Of a stretch of DNA of 64,000 nucleotides, positions 44,660 to 56,509 are shown one piece after another. The notes below the pieces were generated by a model. It was not told where the DNA came from and ran no database searches. It was given only the letters and a program-made list of their open reading frames with translations. How positions within the stretch are numbered: the first letter of the stretch is position 1; every line of letters begins with the position of its first letter. The stretch comes from Erythrocercus mccallii (taxonomy: Eukaryota; Chordata; Aves; Passeriformes; Dicruridae), in assembly GCA_013397435.1 (NCBI GenBank), contig VZRG01000289.1, positions 124,001-188,000 on the forward strand, in the 5' to 3' direction. A program made the position numbers and the translations under genes.

Positions 44660-47600
44660 AACTTCCTAAAAAATAAAAAATAAAATAATTAAAAGAAGGA
44701 GTTTTGCAGGTATTTTTCCAGGTCTGTCAAGTTTCCAGGCAAATTATCTGTGTTTGTGAATTTTTAGGTTACTGAAAATAAAATATACTCAGAAAACATA
44801 AATCAGTAAGTCCTATAAAATACAAAAAACATTTATGCCTTTTTAGGACAGAGGGGAATAAAGTCTTATTTAATTTCTTCTTCCAGTGAGACCTGGATTC
44901 ATTGGGAAGATGAGCTAGTACAGAGATGCTGAATTACCTCACCACTGAGTTCAGGCAGATTGCCATGATTAGATGAGTCTCTCTTAGCCTATCTCTAAAA
45001 ATGGATGTGATATTATCCACTCTTCAGTGCCAGGATTTGTATTAACATTGATTTACCCTTGAGGCTGAACAAAGTCATCACAGATAGTGAGTTCCTCATG
45101 ATGACTTTCTTTAGGTTTATTACTTGTTCCTTGACTGGTTGCCACCAAAGGAGCCCTCATTTGACCACTTTACTTTTTAAGAAATGGTTGACAAGGCCAA
45201 CAGCAGAAAAATGTTACCCTTTTCACCTCTTCAACCACAATGGTCAATATGTTGTGTCAAAAGTCAGTGGTGGAACTGACAAGTCAGTTAAACTGTTTTA
45301 GAAATTTTAGACAACACCTACTTAGCTGAAGATGAAAATGAGTCTATGCTCCTCAGACTTCTGATGATTTTTTTTCCTTACTAATGAATACATTTGCACT
45401 GGAAAGATTAATGGGTTATGTGTTGACACACAATAAAAAGAACTTTAATGGTACCCAGGGTATGGAGCTCATCAAGAAACAGTACAATTTAATTACTACC
45501 TGAGATGTCTAAAATGTAAAATTCTAATTTGTATTAAAATAATAGCCAAAACCAAGACCTTTCAAAAGTGTATATGACTTAGCTGATGTTCAGTGCAGTG
45601 AGTTAGAGGGCTGTTTCAAACTCATGTATTGAACTGGTTCCCACTCAAGGTTCATTAACTATGGAGCACCATAAGGTGGAGGAAACAATGCTGCAACAGT
45701 GTGTATGGATAGTTGGCATGAGACACAGAACTGTGAGGATAAACCTGGTCAAAATAGAGTGACACACTGCTACAGCTCAGCTGAGAACATAGGGATTGTG
45801 CTTCTTTACTCCACTTGAGAAATTGATCTACACAATATACTAACCTAGGGCTGTTTCAAACCTCTGTTGAAAAATTCAAGCTCACCTTACCATTTTTCTC
45901 CTACTCTCTATTACATGGAAGTCTTGCTATCCTTTTGGGAACTCAGAGTTGTTGGTTTCTTTCTTATTGCTACTTTTATTTGTTATCTTACTTTCTGATT
46001 TATTTCATCAGGAAATGGGAGTTCAAAAAAACCTCAAGATAGGCTATTGTAGCAATAGTTCTGGCCTAAATAGTATTAGGAAGTGGTAGGATCTTGCCAC
46101 AAATTCAATTTCAGCTCTCTCCAGTTGCTAGCTCAGTAGTGGAGACTTCCCAATTTCGTTATGTTTTTCTGCCTGCCACAGAGGAAAGAAAAGAGGCCCA
46201 AGAGAGAGTAAATTTCATAAGGGAACACAGTAAATCATATCTGCACACTATGCTGGCTTTCACCAATGGACACCCAAGCCTGAATCTAAGGAGCCAAAGG
46301 TTTCCTGGACTCTTTATCTGATTTGTAACTTCAGATTTTGCCTCTGTTTTGCTCCTTTCTTGACCTCTATGCCTGGCAGTTAAGTATATGACGCCCTGTG
46401 AAATGGGTTTAGAATTATAATCTTAAAAAGGCTACAATATAACAGCAGGGAAAAATGTGAGCTAGAACTAATAATATCACTTCCACCACTGCAAGCCCTG
46501 TTACTCACCCTTACTTATTACGAGGCCTGTGTCCAGCAAAACATTTAAATTTTAAATTTTTATCTTTAAATTTTATATTCAGTGCTGAAATCATGCATTA
46601 TCCTTTCTCATAGCTTTCATGCTTTTATGGTTGGATGTTTCTAATAACTGCGTTTCTACAAGATGCCAAGAATGGCACCACATCCCAGTTAACATTCACA
46701 GAACGGTGCTTTAGAAAATAGCACACAAAATGTATTTGTGTGTCTGCTATGGGGACTCACTTGAGCTGGAATATCTGTCTAACAGTGCCTGTTGGAAAGA
46801 ACATGTTTTGGAGCCGTTTCAGCAAGTGTTGTGCTAATGGTTCGACAGGTAGTTAAATGAATGCTTTTGTTCCATCTCTAGCTATGTTTGTAAAATGAAT
46901 GAATTACCATCAGCCTTTCTCCTCTAGGCAGCAGCACCCTTACTCACAGCTCACACATAGGACAAAAGTGAAGACTGATGCTTTCTGTTGCTTTTCTGTA
47001 ATTAGCTTTCTGTACTAATGATACAGAATAAATACAATAATTTCAGATCTTACCGATCTGAAGGAATCTGACATATCTGACTGAGACATCAGGAACACAT
47101 GCAGAAACACTGCTCTGGTGTCCAGAGACTTGTTAAACATCTGCAAGGCACACAGCTTCAGTTAAAGAAGCACCTTGCTTAAAGCAACACCAAAAATCTG
47201 CCTCTGAAGTGCTGAGCAGGCTTAGGGCTGCTTTTCATAGGAGAGTCGATTTTTTATATATATGATGTAGACACAGGGGAGGCAACTGCTTATGAAAGTG
47301 TTAGCAGGGAACTACATTGTTTGAATTGACATGTATTAATAGTTCAATTTAACTACAATAAAATACTTTGTGGTCACTATTTAATGCATGGAAAGGTCAG
47401 AAATCCTTTCCATGTGAAACCTGTAGTCTCCTACATCATAACTCAGCAAGAAAGATCAAGAGTCTGATAAAAGCCTGAAAAGCTGTTAGCTGAGGCCTCA
47501 ATACACAGCTGCCTCCTGATCGTATTGTCCTGTAAATAGTGTTCATCACAGTGTGGCCTTTTACTTGGCAGGATAAGCAATGAGCTTTCACATTACTTGC

Positions 47601-50600
47601 AAGTGCTTTTTATTTATAGACATCTCTGACTATTAGCATCTAAAACCATCATGTGCTGTGTCATATTCCTCCACATAATGAGTGCATAAAGCAAATAGGC
47701 TCCTGTTCAGAGAAAAGCCGGCGTGCTGTATCTACACAAGGGTTTCCAAAGATAAGTGGCATTACTAAAATGAATTAAAAATGCAATTAGAGTCTCTAGA
47801 GATGTATTTGGCAATGTCTGTACACACGGAGAAAAATTGTAACTAGTCACAGAAGCCTTAAGTTAAATACAGAGGAGACAAAATGGGAGACTGGATGCTG
47901 TATAATGGGCAAAAGAACAACCCAAGGGATGATTTATTTTAACAGCTGTGTTTTGTAAGTGCTATGGAGCAAGTTGTACATACTACAGATAGCCTGGAAG
48001 GACCCTAGGCCTTGAGGCCTGTCATTTCTTGTCTGTCTCTTGTCTTCTATTGGAAAGGCTGGGTTTCATTTTAAAACTCAGACTCAAATAAATCACTTCT
48101 CCCAAATATCAGGTAGAAACTGCACCACTGCATAAAAGCAGAAACAACAGCAGTAACAAACACAGACAAGAAGCAAGTTGAAACATTACTATGCAAAACC
48201 CCCAAACTTCAAAAATAAATCCAGTTGGCAAAAAGGTCTGTAGCTGTGCTGTTTGAATTCTGACTACTCACTGTGAATCAAGTGTGTGGGTCACAAATTT
48301 AAGAATCAGTTTTGTTCATTCAGGTTCATGTATAACAGCCAGGGTAAGAAACACATGGGTGTTTCACAGACACAGACAAATAGAGCAAACTCAGCAGGTA
48401 GTCAGTCAGTCCAGATGTTTCCCAGCTTTCCCTCCATACATCCTGGATTGCACTGGCATATGACCCTCTGGTAGAAAAGTGTAGATGATGTTGCCCAAAA
48501 CAAATTTAGCCAGCTTTCATTAGCAGTTTCGGAGAGGTCCTGAGCCCTGACTTGCAGAAAGGCTTGTTCCGGGGCCTTTTGCAGCAGGGAGTTTGCAAAA
48601 AGCCGCTCAGTATTGCAGGCTAAGATACTTTACTTGGCATGAACTTCTCCTTCTGCTCAATTTCCTTCAATGCCTAAAAACATTCTGAAGAATCTTGAGT
48701 TTACATTAATGTGTAGCCTTGTTTTGAAGAAGGGCTTGTTTTGAAGAACTCTGAAATCTCCACACAGTCAAGCTAGCAGAAAAAAATGAACCATGAAAAA
48801 ATCAGACTAATATTTATTTGACTGTAAATGAAAATCACCATGGTGACACTGCAGTAGGATGATGCCGTAGGTCTGTCATTGTGTCTTCTAAATTCTGGAC
48901 ACTTTGTATGAACCATACCTTTGCTTCACAGTGAAGCAACAAGGGGAAGGAATGAATACAAGGAGCTTTTTATGACCCACTGCAAGGTCACAGGGCTGAA
49001 CAGGGCTTCAGTACTGAACAGGGCTTCAGTAACCCTCCCAGAAATTAAAAGTGCACACTGGGCTTCCCATCCCTGCTTCAGTACAGGTGCCTAACACTCC
49101 ACAGAACATTCCTATTACAACTCACCAGCAGGCATAACATGATGACGTCTGCCAAGTCTTTTGATATAAAAGTCTTGTTTCAACATTCCCAAATTTCTTG
49201 CATGAAATTTCTGGCCTACATGTGAAACATCTTGTAGACCAAACATCAGCAATGAAAATTGGGCAGGAATGTAAAAATGAAACCACTAGCTATGTAAATC
49301 CATAGCTCTGTTTGGTAATCCTAAGCTTCATCATCCTGTGTGCTTACCTGAAGTGCAGTCCCTTCAGAAATCTAATACTTTGCACATTACCCAGCCTCTC
49401 TGTCCTGTACGACAGCCAGGGCATTAAAAGCCTACTGAGGCAATGCTTGACTCCAGCCCAGAACAGGCAAAACACACAGAGCACATGAAGGATGTTCTCA
49501 TTACTAAAGAGCTATAGGTCATGCCATTGTCCTCACCCCATTTTAGCACTGCTCATTTAAGCAGAAATGTGCTCACTCTCTTTGCTTCCCTTCATGTGCT
49601 CTTTCTTTCATAGCAGACCGCCCAATGTTGGGGTTTCCTCCCTTTCTTTTAGGATGACTTCCAAATTCCTGCCAAGCAGGTTCCTACACCTCAATTAACT
49701 CAAGTTCAGTTGGTAACTGCTTTGGAACTTAACTAGTCTGAAAATACTGCTTAGTCATGCATATACTTTGTGATCTCTGACCGAGACTGAAGTCTTGCTC
49801 TTCAGAGCAGTCCATAGACTTAGACCAGTGATTTGAGAGGGTTTGGGTTGGTGCCCAGGTGAATGCAAAGAGTGATGAACTCCCCAAACAAAGGGAGGCA
49901 AGGGGGAGTAATTGTAAATATGTGAATATACTACTAGAAATGGCATATGTGTGTTACTTCTATCACTTTTCAAAGTCTTCCACTCCGTGGATCCCGTAGC
50001 TCAGCTCACAATTGTTTTGCTTGCACAGTACTTCCATGCACAGAGTGGGCCATCAGTTGGATGTCTACTGCCATGACAACACAAAATACAATGCAGTGTG
50101 GAAGACCATAATAAATGCAATAATGAAGAAAAAAGAAAAAGACAATAAATTGCCTACAAATAATTTAAATTGACATTTCTGTAAAAACTTGCCCATCCAA
50201 CTTGTTTTTACTAGGTTGGGAAAAATTCTGGACAAAATATTAAGCTTAATCTCTTCATGTGTTCTTTCATAGGAACGGAAGTAGCAATATGTGTTGGTTT
50301 GGGTATCAGTTAGGTAGAATGAAATAGTTAAAAGCAGATGAAAATCACAGAACCACTGATAAATTGCAATGTAACTTCCATCTGTTTACTTACTGAATCT
50401 TAGAATTTTGAGTAGAGATCCACAAGCAGATTTGAATAAACTTGTAGCAAAAAACTGTTCACGCTATAACACAGCATTTATTAATCTCTCATTTATGAAA
50501 TCGATTCCCGGTTCCAACAGATAAAGGTTTTGGATAATCTTATTTTGAAGAAAAGTGACCTATCAGTGAATAAATCCTTCATTCTTCTTTTACTGATTTC

Positions 50601-52310
50601 AGTCACAGCTGTTATCACATCTGACCCCTGGAATCCTTTCTGTACCTACAGCAGAATTATATCTTAAATTGAGTAGCAAGCAAATATGGAATTACAGCTT
50701 TTGTGTATTGAATTTGAATTGTTTTATTTTTTCCAGAGCTAAACAGATCTAAGGCAAAAAATACCCAAAACCACAGGAATTCACAGCATTCAGAAACAAT
50801 AACCTTGAAAACAGCAGGAGATATTTGGTTTAAAGAGTGCTATAGCCTCTGTTTCCAGTAACTTTAGCCTTGAGATGACAACAAGAAATTTTGCATATAG
50901 CCAACAGTGATATTATATTACTAAACTCAAAAGAATTTGGCAAGTATGAGGAAGGCCATTCAGGGTATGCTAACAACTTCTGCCAAAGCTCACAGGCAGC
51001 CCAGGAAGAGTCCCTAAGGCTAAAGAAGGTGGAAAAGGCTTTTGATGATTTCCTGTGTCTTTGATGTTAAGCCACACAGAACTGGATGTGTGTGTTCTCT
51101 TTAATGTTACCCAGGAGAAGTGTTTTTCCTACTAACTTTCAGGGCAGTTCCTGAGACCGTCTTGTGTGGCACTTTCCCAAATGAAAAATGAAAATTAAAG
51201 CAATGATGTAAGTAATAAGAGAGCACTGAAGACAAAATTCAGAAATCTGTACCCATGCTGGGGAACATGCTGTTCAGGGAGCAATTTCATTGGAAAAAGG
51301 AAAGCTTCTGCCAAGTGAGGCATAATCACAGTGAGGATCAGAAGGGAAATGTCACTGTCATAGGTGGTCAGTCCTGCCCAGGAGAGAGTAAAAACACAGT
51401 AACTTAGTAGTGAGCCAGACTGAAACACATTTAGACTCTCTACTGTCCGACAGATAAAAAAAAAAAAGAAAAGGATTGCAGTTAGCCCAAAACTTTTCAG
51501 CTATAATCTTTTCCCTGCCCATCCTATCCTCCTCCATTGCCTGTTTCCAGCTTCAGCAGGCTGACATGGTCATGTGTGTTGTGTGTCTGTGCGTGTGTCC
51601 ATGCCTGTCTGCATTCGGATGAGTGTGCTTTTAACTCACGGACCAATTTCAGCTTAACTTTCCCAACAAGGAAGGTTTCAAGGAGAAATGAAGTTGCACC
51701 AGTTTAAATACCATAGGCAGCTGTGTGGACAATGCCCTGCAATGGGGAAGAACAATGGTGTGACCTTGAGGCCACTGGCTATTAAGGAGAACAGGAGAAA
51801 AATTTGGTACATGCTTAAGCATATACACTAAGTTTAGTTTTTTATAAACCATACCCAAAAATAAAACCAGGTGGTTTTGTTCCAGTCTCCTCAAAGCACC
51901 TTGTTCATGCTGTGATCATTTACTCCATGGAGTAATCCTGAAAAAGGCCTGATGTGTACAGCTGCTTAGCATGAGGGACAGCATCTCAAGCTCTAAAGTG
52001 CAAACTGTTAACACAAGTACAAGGTTTTGAGCTCTAGGGAACCATTAAAGTTTGATAAATCTCAGCCAAGGTAAGGAAGGAACTGAATAATTTAGTCATA
52101 ATTTAATTTCTTTTGTACCTGGTTGTTACCTTCAAGTACTTGCTTAGAACAAAACCAGTTTGGCTTCCATTAAGGATTGACAGGTCTTAACTCCATTGAA
52201 AATTTCTTGTGATTGCAATTTCATCCAATGAATCCAAAGGATACTAACTATGTGCAAAATACATGTCCATTTTCTTACAGATGTAACTGGTCTTGTTTCA
52301 AAAGTAACAA
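44660..52310. other. non-coding block, no gene recognised
   Basis: No recognised repeat family or exon. Short direct duplications occur at 48718-48749 and 48996-49031. A GT-rich stretch lies at 51571-51599 and an A-run at about 51458-51470. Frames such as 46094-46321 (75 codons) and 51195-51428 (77 codons, minus, hydrophobic) have no recognised domain. Confidence 0.45.
48996..49031. repeat. 18-base tandem duplication
   Basis: CTGAACAGGGCTTCAGTA occurs twice in direct succession. About 260 bases earlier (48718-48749), CTTGTTTTGAAGAA is repeated around AGGG. Both are small local slippage events. Confidence 0.95.
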
Positions 52311-52319
52311 GGTTATAGG

Positions 52320-52478
52320 GAAAAAGGCAAAAAAAAAACCCCACAAAAAAACCCCAAACAAAAAAAACCGCAAACAAACAACCAACCCCCACCAATTAAA
52401 ACCTCGCCCCCAAAAAAACCAAAACCAAAACGAAAAACAAAAACAAAAAACCAAAAAAACCAAAGCAACCCCGCCCCC
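52320..52478. repeat. A/C-only low-complexity tract
   Basis: About 155 bases of almost pure A and C with CCCC and long A runs (for example CCCCACAAAAAAACCCCAAA), of the same style and strand as the tract at 30285-31187. The minus frames 52144-52525, which read Phe/Gly/Trp-rich, and the Lys/Pro/Asn-rich plus frame 52213-52488 are composition artefacts. Confidence 0.9.
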
Positions 52479-52479
52479 A

Positions 52480-55400
52480 CCTGATTAAAGCCTTTAATTC
52501 TGAACTGTGGATTATTTGCTGTCAAAGAAATATTACAGTTCTTCTGGTTTAGATGTCAACTATAATGCTGCCAGATAATAATGAATGCCTTTCTGTTTGA
52601 ACCAGATTCAATGTGAAATAAAAGCTAGCTTCAAAACAGTCAGTGCAGTAAGGAGATGATCCAGCAAAAACAACCCACCTTGTTTTTCAGATCAGGTGGT
52701 TTTTTTCTGCTGATGAAAGGTTATTACTTAAAAAGTAAAATCTTGTTTTCAGAGAGATGGAATGTTTTCTAGACCTACTTATAGAAGCGGGGGTTTTGGC
52801 TTATGCTTGTCGTTTCTGAAAACCCAGCTTTGACAAAAGGAAAAATACAGGCAAGTAAGGGAATGAGACTCTGTGCAATCCATGCTTTCAGAGGGGGAAA
52901 GGCAAGATTAAATATAGTAGAGCATTTCTAGCGTCAGGATCTGTGATGCTAAGTCCCTTACTGCACTGTGACAGCTTTCCTTGCTCACCAGTTGCCTGAG
53001 TGTTCGTGTTCAGTGCAGCTGGGGAACCTTCTCCTGGCAGCGTGCGTGATGATGTAACAACTATCATGCTTTAGCTGAGTATTTATTTAGGATGTAACCT
53101 CTTTTCTATATTACACACAAGTCTGTTGGCCACATTTTAAGGTGATATGCAAAGGTGCAAACTTTATGGAAAAAGCAGTTACAGGACTACATATCCAAAT
53201 GAGTAAGACTATGTATCCCCATGACAGACTGAAAAGAGATCATGTGATAGCTCTCCCAAACTGTACTCTTCTAAAGCACAGTATTACACTAAATAAATAT
53301 ATCTAAATTCCAAGACAAGTAGGTCATCAGGGAAAATGTCTAGGATTTTTCAGACCTAGCAATAAGTTTGATCATCAAGTATACTCTTCCTCCCTCAGCC
53401 CACTGTAACTATTTCAGTGAACAATACAGACAGGGTACAATGCTTTTCACTGGAGTGGCAGCTCTGGTAAAGAAAAGATATTTGATTTCCAAACCCACAC
53501 AGGTTCTTAATATCAAGTGGATGGAATGGCTAGGACAGGTGCCAGACTGGATCTTTGGAAATTTATGTCGCTTTCTCACCCACAGGCAGCAAGTTTATGC
53601 AGCTGTTGCCTTTAAATGACCCACTCATTTGTCTCCTCTGTTGTGGCCAAGAGGTTTCTTCCAAGAGAAAGAACATAGTTCATACTCAACTCACAATTGT
53701 CAGTGGCCCTCTCAGATGCTCTGATGAACAAGAGCACTTGTAATCATGGCTCTTGACTAAAAGCATTTCAGCCATAAGGACAAAGCTAACAGCACTAATT
53801 TGTTTCATACAAGCCAGCCCAAAGCTTATCTTCAGTTCCTGCCACACTGGGCCAAATCTCATCTTGCAAAACTAAATAAATGCCTACACTTTAAAATGCC
53901 TAAGTCACCCAACTTTATACTGAAGAGCACATTTTTATTTGTCTGTAATTATTTTTTTAAAGGGAAACTAGAAGTTCTGAAATGCTGTTCCTCTTCTTGA
54001 TCTTTTATCTACTTTTTGACAGCACAATATCCCTAAAGCAGCTTAGATAGGAAAAGAATAAAGTAGATTACTTAGGCAGTACTTTTAAAAAAATTTTTTT
54101 AATCTTGTCATCATGTCAGGATTTTTAGTAATCATATACCAGATGCAAAATAATTATGCCTATTAGGTCTCTATCCATTTGTAAGCTGGAATATAATTGA
54201 GCTGATGACAACCTAAAGCTCTTCTATTATAAGAAAAAGTGGAAATATAAACTCTTGGAGAGCTGGATCTATTGCTAGACTGGATATTATTCTCACATAT
54301 TCATATAACCTAAAGAATTCACCATCAGCTATCAGCAGAGGAGCTAGATGTTTAGAAGAGTTTTAGTCAGGGAAACTAAAAACTCCTGTATGTGTATGGT
54401 GTAAAAGATGTCATAAAGGAACTTGAGAACATGAGTAAAGCAATAATGAGGTGAAAGGAAAAAAAGACTATTTTTTCTACTGTAAAAACAAAATAACACA
54501 AGATCGATTGGTACTAATGAAATCAAGATCTCCTATAACATGTCTTTATTCTTTAACTTGCACAAAATTAACACATTTTGATTCATTCAAGAAAGCTGTT
54601 TTCCCTGAGGCTCTACTGAATCCTTTCACTCTCCCTTCTCTTTGCTCCCTCTTCTAGAGAGTTACCAGTTCCCTGGCTTACTCTCTGCTGTGCACGAGAC
54701 CATCTACTCTTAGTCCAAAACTAATCACCAACAATTCCTCCTAACAATCTCCCTGTCCATTAAGGTCACTTCTGATATCATTAAGATAGTGCTTCTTTAT
54801 TACTGCCCTCAAAGCATCAGTGCTGATAAAGACAGGAGGCAGAAAGTGATTCCTCCCATTCATGTTAGCACAGATTGGCAGGGGAACAGAATTAGACTCA
54901 AGGCAAAGCTGCCTGGCCTGGAATGCTGCAAATAGGAAAAGAGGCTATTTCTCCCTCCTAGCTGCAGCATTGCATGAACCTCAGTGATGTAACTGATACA
55001 GGAAAAATAAAAACCCAGCTCAAAACACAAAAAGAAGATCTACCAATGCTAAAAATCCTCCTCTTCAAGCCAAAGAAAATTAACAGGAAGCATTAGTAAC
55101 TTTATCTGTGCAAAGAAATTAAGTCTGATCACTCAATCAGAAAATAAATCACATAACACACTCCAAACTGATTCCAGTGAATTAGTACTCAGGAGTTTCC
55201 GACTAATTGCTGCCAGCCAGCCAGAAAACATGGCTTCTGTAGTGCTAATTTTTGTTCAAAAGGAAAATTACACTTCCAAGGGAAACATTTCTGTGTCTTT
55301 AGCACTGTTATCGGAAGTGTCTTATTACACAAGGTTAAAACAACCGGTGTTTTGCACTGCAGACACATCAGATGGGTGAGAGGAGTTGAGGGAGAAGAAG

Positions 55401-56360
55401 GAAGTGAAAAAGCTGTCTCCTTATCTTGGCATTAAACCATAAAAACCAATAAATCTTTAATCGTCATCTTTCCAGAAAAATACGTGGGGAGATGGATCTT
55501 TAAGAAGCGCAAATTATTTTTCTCATAATAGAGATTAGATGATCTACTGGGATGGACACAAGAACAAAGCAGAATTTTGCCAGACTTTGAAATACATCTA
55601 TATTTCAGAAACACTGTGATATTTGTCTCTGGCATCATTTTCTCAAGGCAGTAACATTGACACTACTCCCTTGCAGAAGAAATGTAACACAGTCATAGAG
55701 GAGATAAATGGTCTGTGGTGTTTGAAAGTATATCCAGAGCCGGAATCAGCCCACAGCACAGTTAAGTTGTCAGTGTACAGCCAACTCTGGTGCCTCATTG
55801 CTGAGGTTCACTCAACACATAGTCAGTAAGGACCCTTCCTAGGTAGAAGAAAAGGCCTAATCAAAAGCAAAGGCGCAAACTAGGAAGGAAAATTCTTAGT
55901 CATTCTCTGATAGCCATGAAACCAGCTACCGAAAACAACAGCCTGCCTTTACAGCAACAAAGTTTTGAATACCCAGCTCCACCTTGTATTGACTGTCCAA
56001 CCCAGAAAATAATTCCTCTGGAAGAGATAAGCAAAATAATTTCTACTCTTTATTTAATGACAGCAATACATTACCATGTTTGGGTACTTTATACTGTCCA
56101 TAGAATGTCTTGCAGTTATAGCTAATTCAAAAGCTTGTCCATTGTTGTACAGGAAACTCCTACAACACAGCTGGATATTGATAAAAGAGATCATCTCTTG
56201 GCAGTGTTAGTACTTTATCCCCAAGTATATCATTGCTATATAATTAAAATATGCATTCAATCATAATATAAAAATTTATATACTAGACTCACTATCGAAC
56301 ATGTATATTATATAATAGCTAGCTTTTTGTAATCACTATGCCTCATCCCAGCCCAGCCTT
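52480..56360. other. non-coding block, no gene recognised
   Basis: No repeat family or exon is recognised. The plus frame 55916-56125 (69 codons, with PPCIDCPTQKIIPLEEISK) looks protein-like but matches nothing I know. 56220-56330 is strongly AT-rich with TATA-like runs. Confidence 0.45.
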
Positions 56361-56365
56361 TTACA

Positions 56366-56507
56366 TGGAATCTCAGGATATTCTGAGTTGGAAGGGATTC
56401 GCAAGGATCATCAAATCCAGCTCTTAAGTGAATGGCGCATACAGAGATCAAACTCAGAAGCCTGGCATTATTAGGACCATGCTCTGAACAGCTGAGCTAA
56501 ACATCCC
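56366..56507 (-). mobile_element. tRNA-Ile-derived SINE with CR1-like tail (TguSINE1 type)
   Basis: Read on the minus strand, TTAGCTCAGCTGTTCAGAGC matches the A-box half of tRNA-Ile, and CCTAATAATGCC keeps an AAT anticodon context. AGTTTGATCTCTGTATGCGC matches the B box and 3' end (consensus GGTTCGATCCCCGTACGGGC). After a short linker comes GGATTTGATGATCCTTGCGA, then ATCCCTTCCAACTCAGAATA, which matches the CR1 3' end (GATGATCCTTGTGGGTCCCTTCCAACTCAGAATATTCTG). The tRNA-like part is about 56432-56506 and the tail about 56366-56425. A tRNA-Ile head joined to a CR1 tail is the structure of the zebra finch SINE family, mobilised by CR1 LINEs. The copy has many substitutions, so it is not recent. 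Confidence 0.8.
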
Positions 56508-56509
56508 AG

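Noticed and set aside
51195..51428. Minus-strand membrane protein fragment of 77 codons
   Set aside because: Hydrophobic by composition, with no convincing splice sites and no recognised family.
52144..52525. Minus-strand Phe/Gly/Trp-rich frames and a Lys/Pro/Asn-rich plus frame
   Set aside because: Composition artefacts of the A/C tract at 52320-52478.
56432..56506. Functional tRNA-Ile gene on the minus strand
   Set aside because: The A and B boxes carry substitutions and the 3' end is fused to a CR1-like tail, so this is the head of a SINE.
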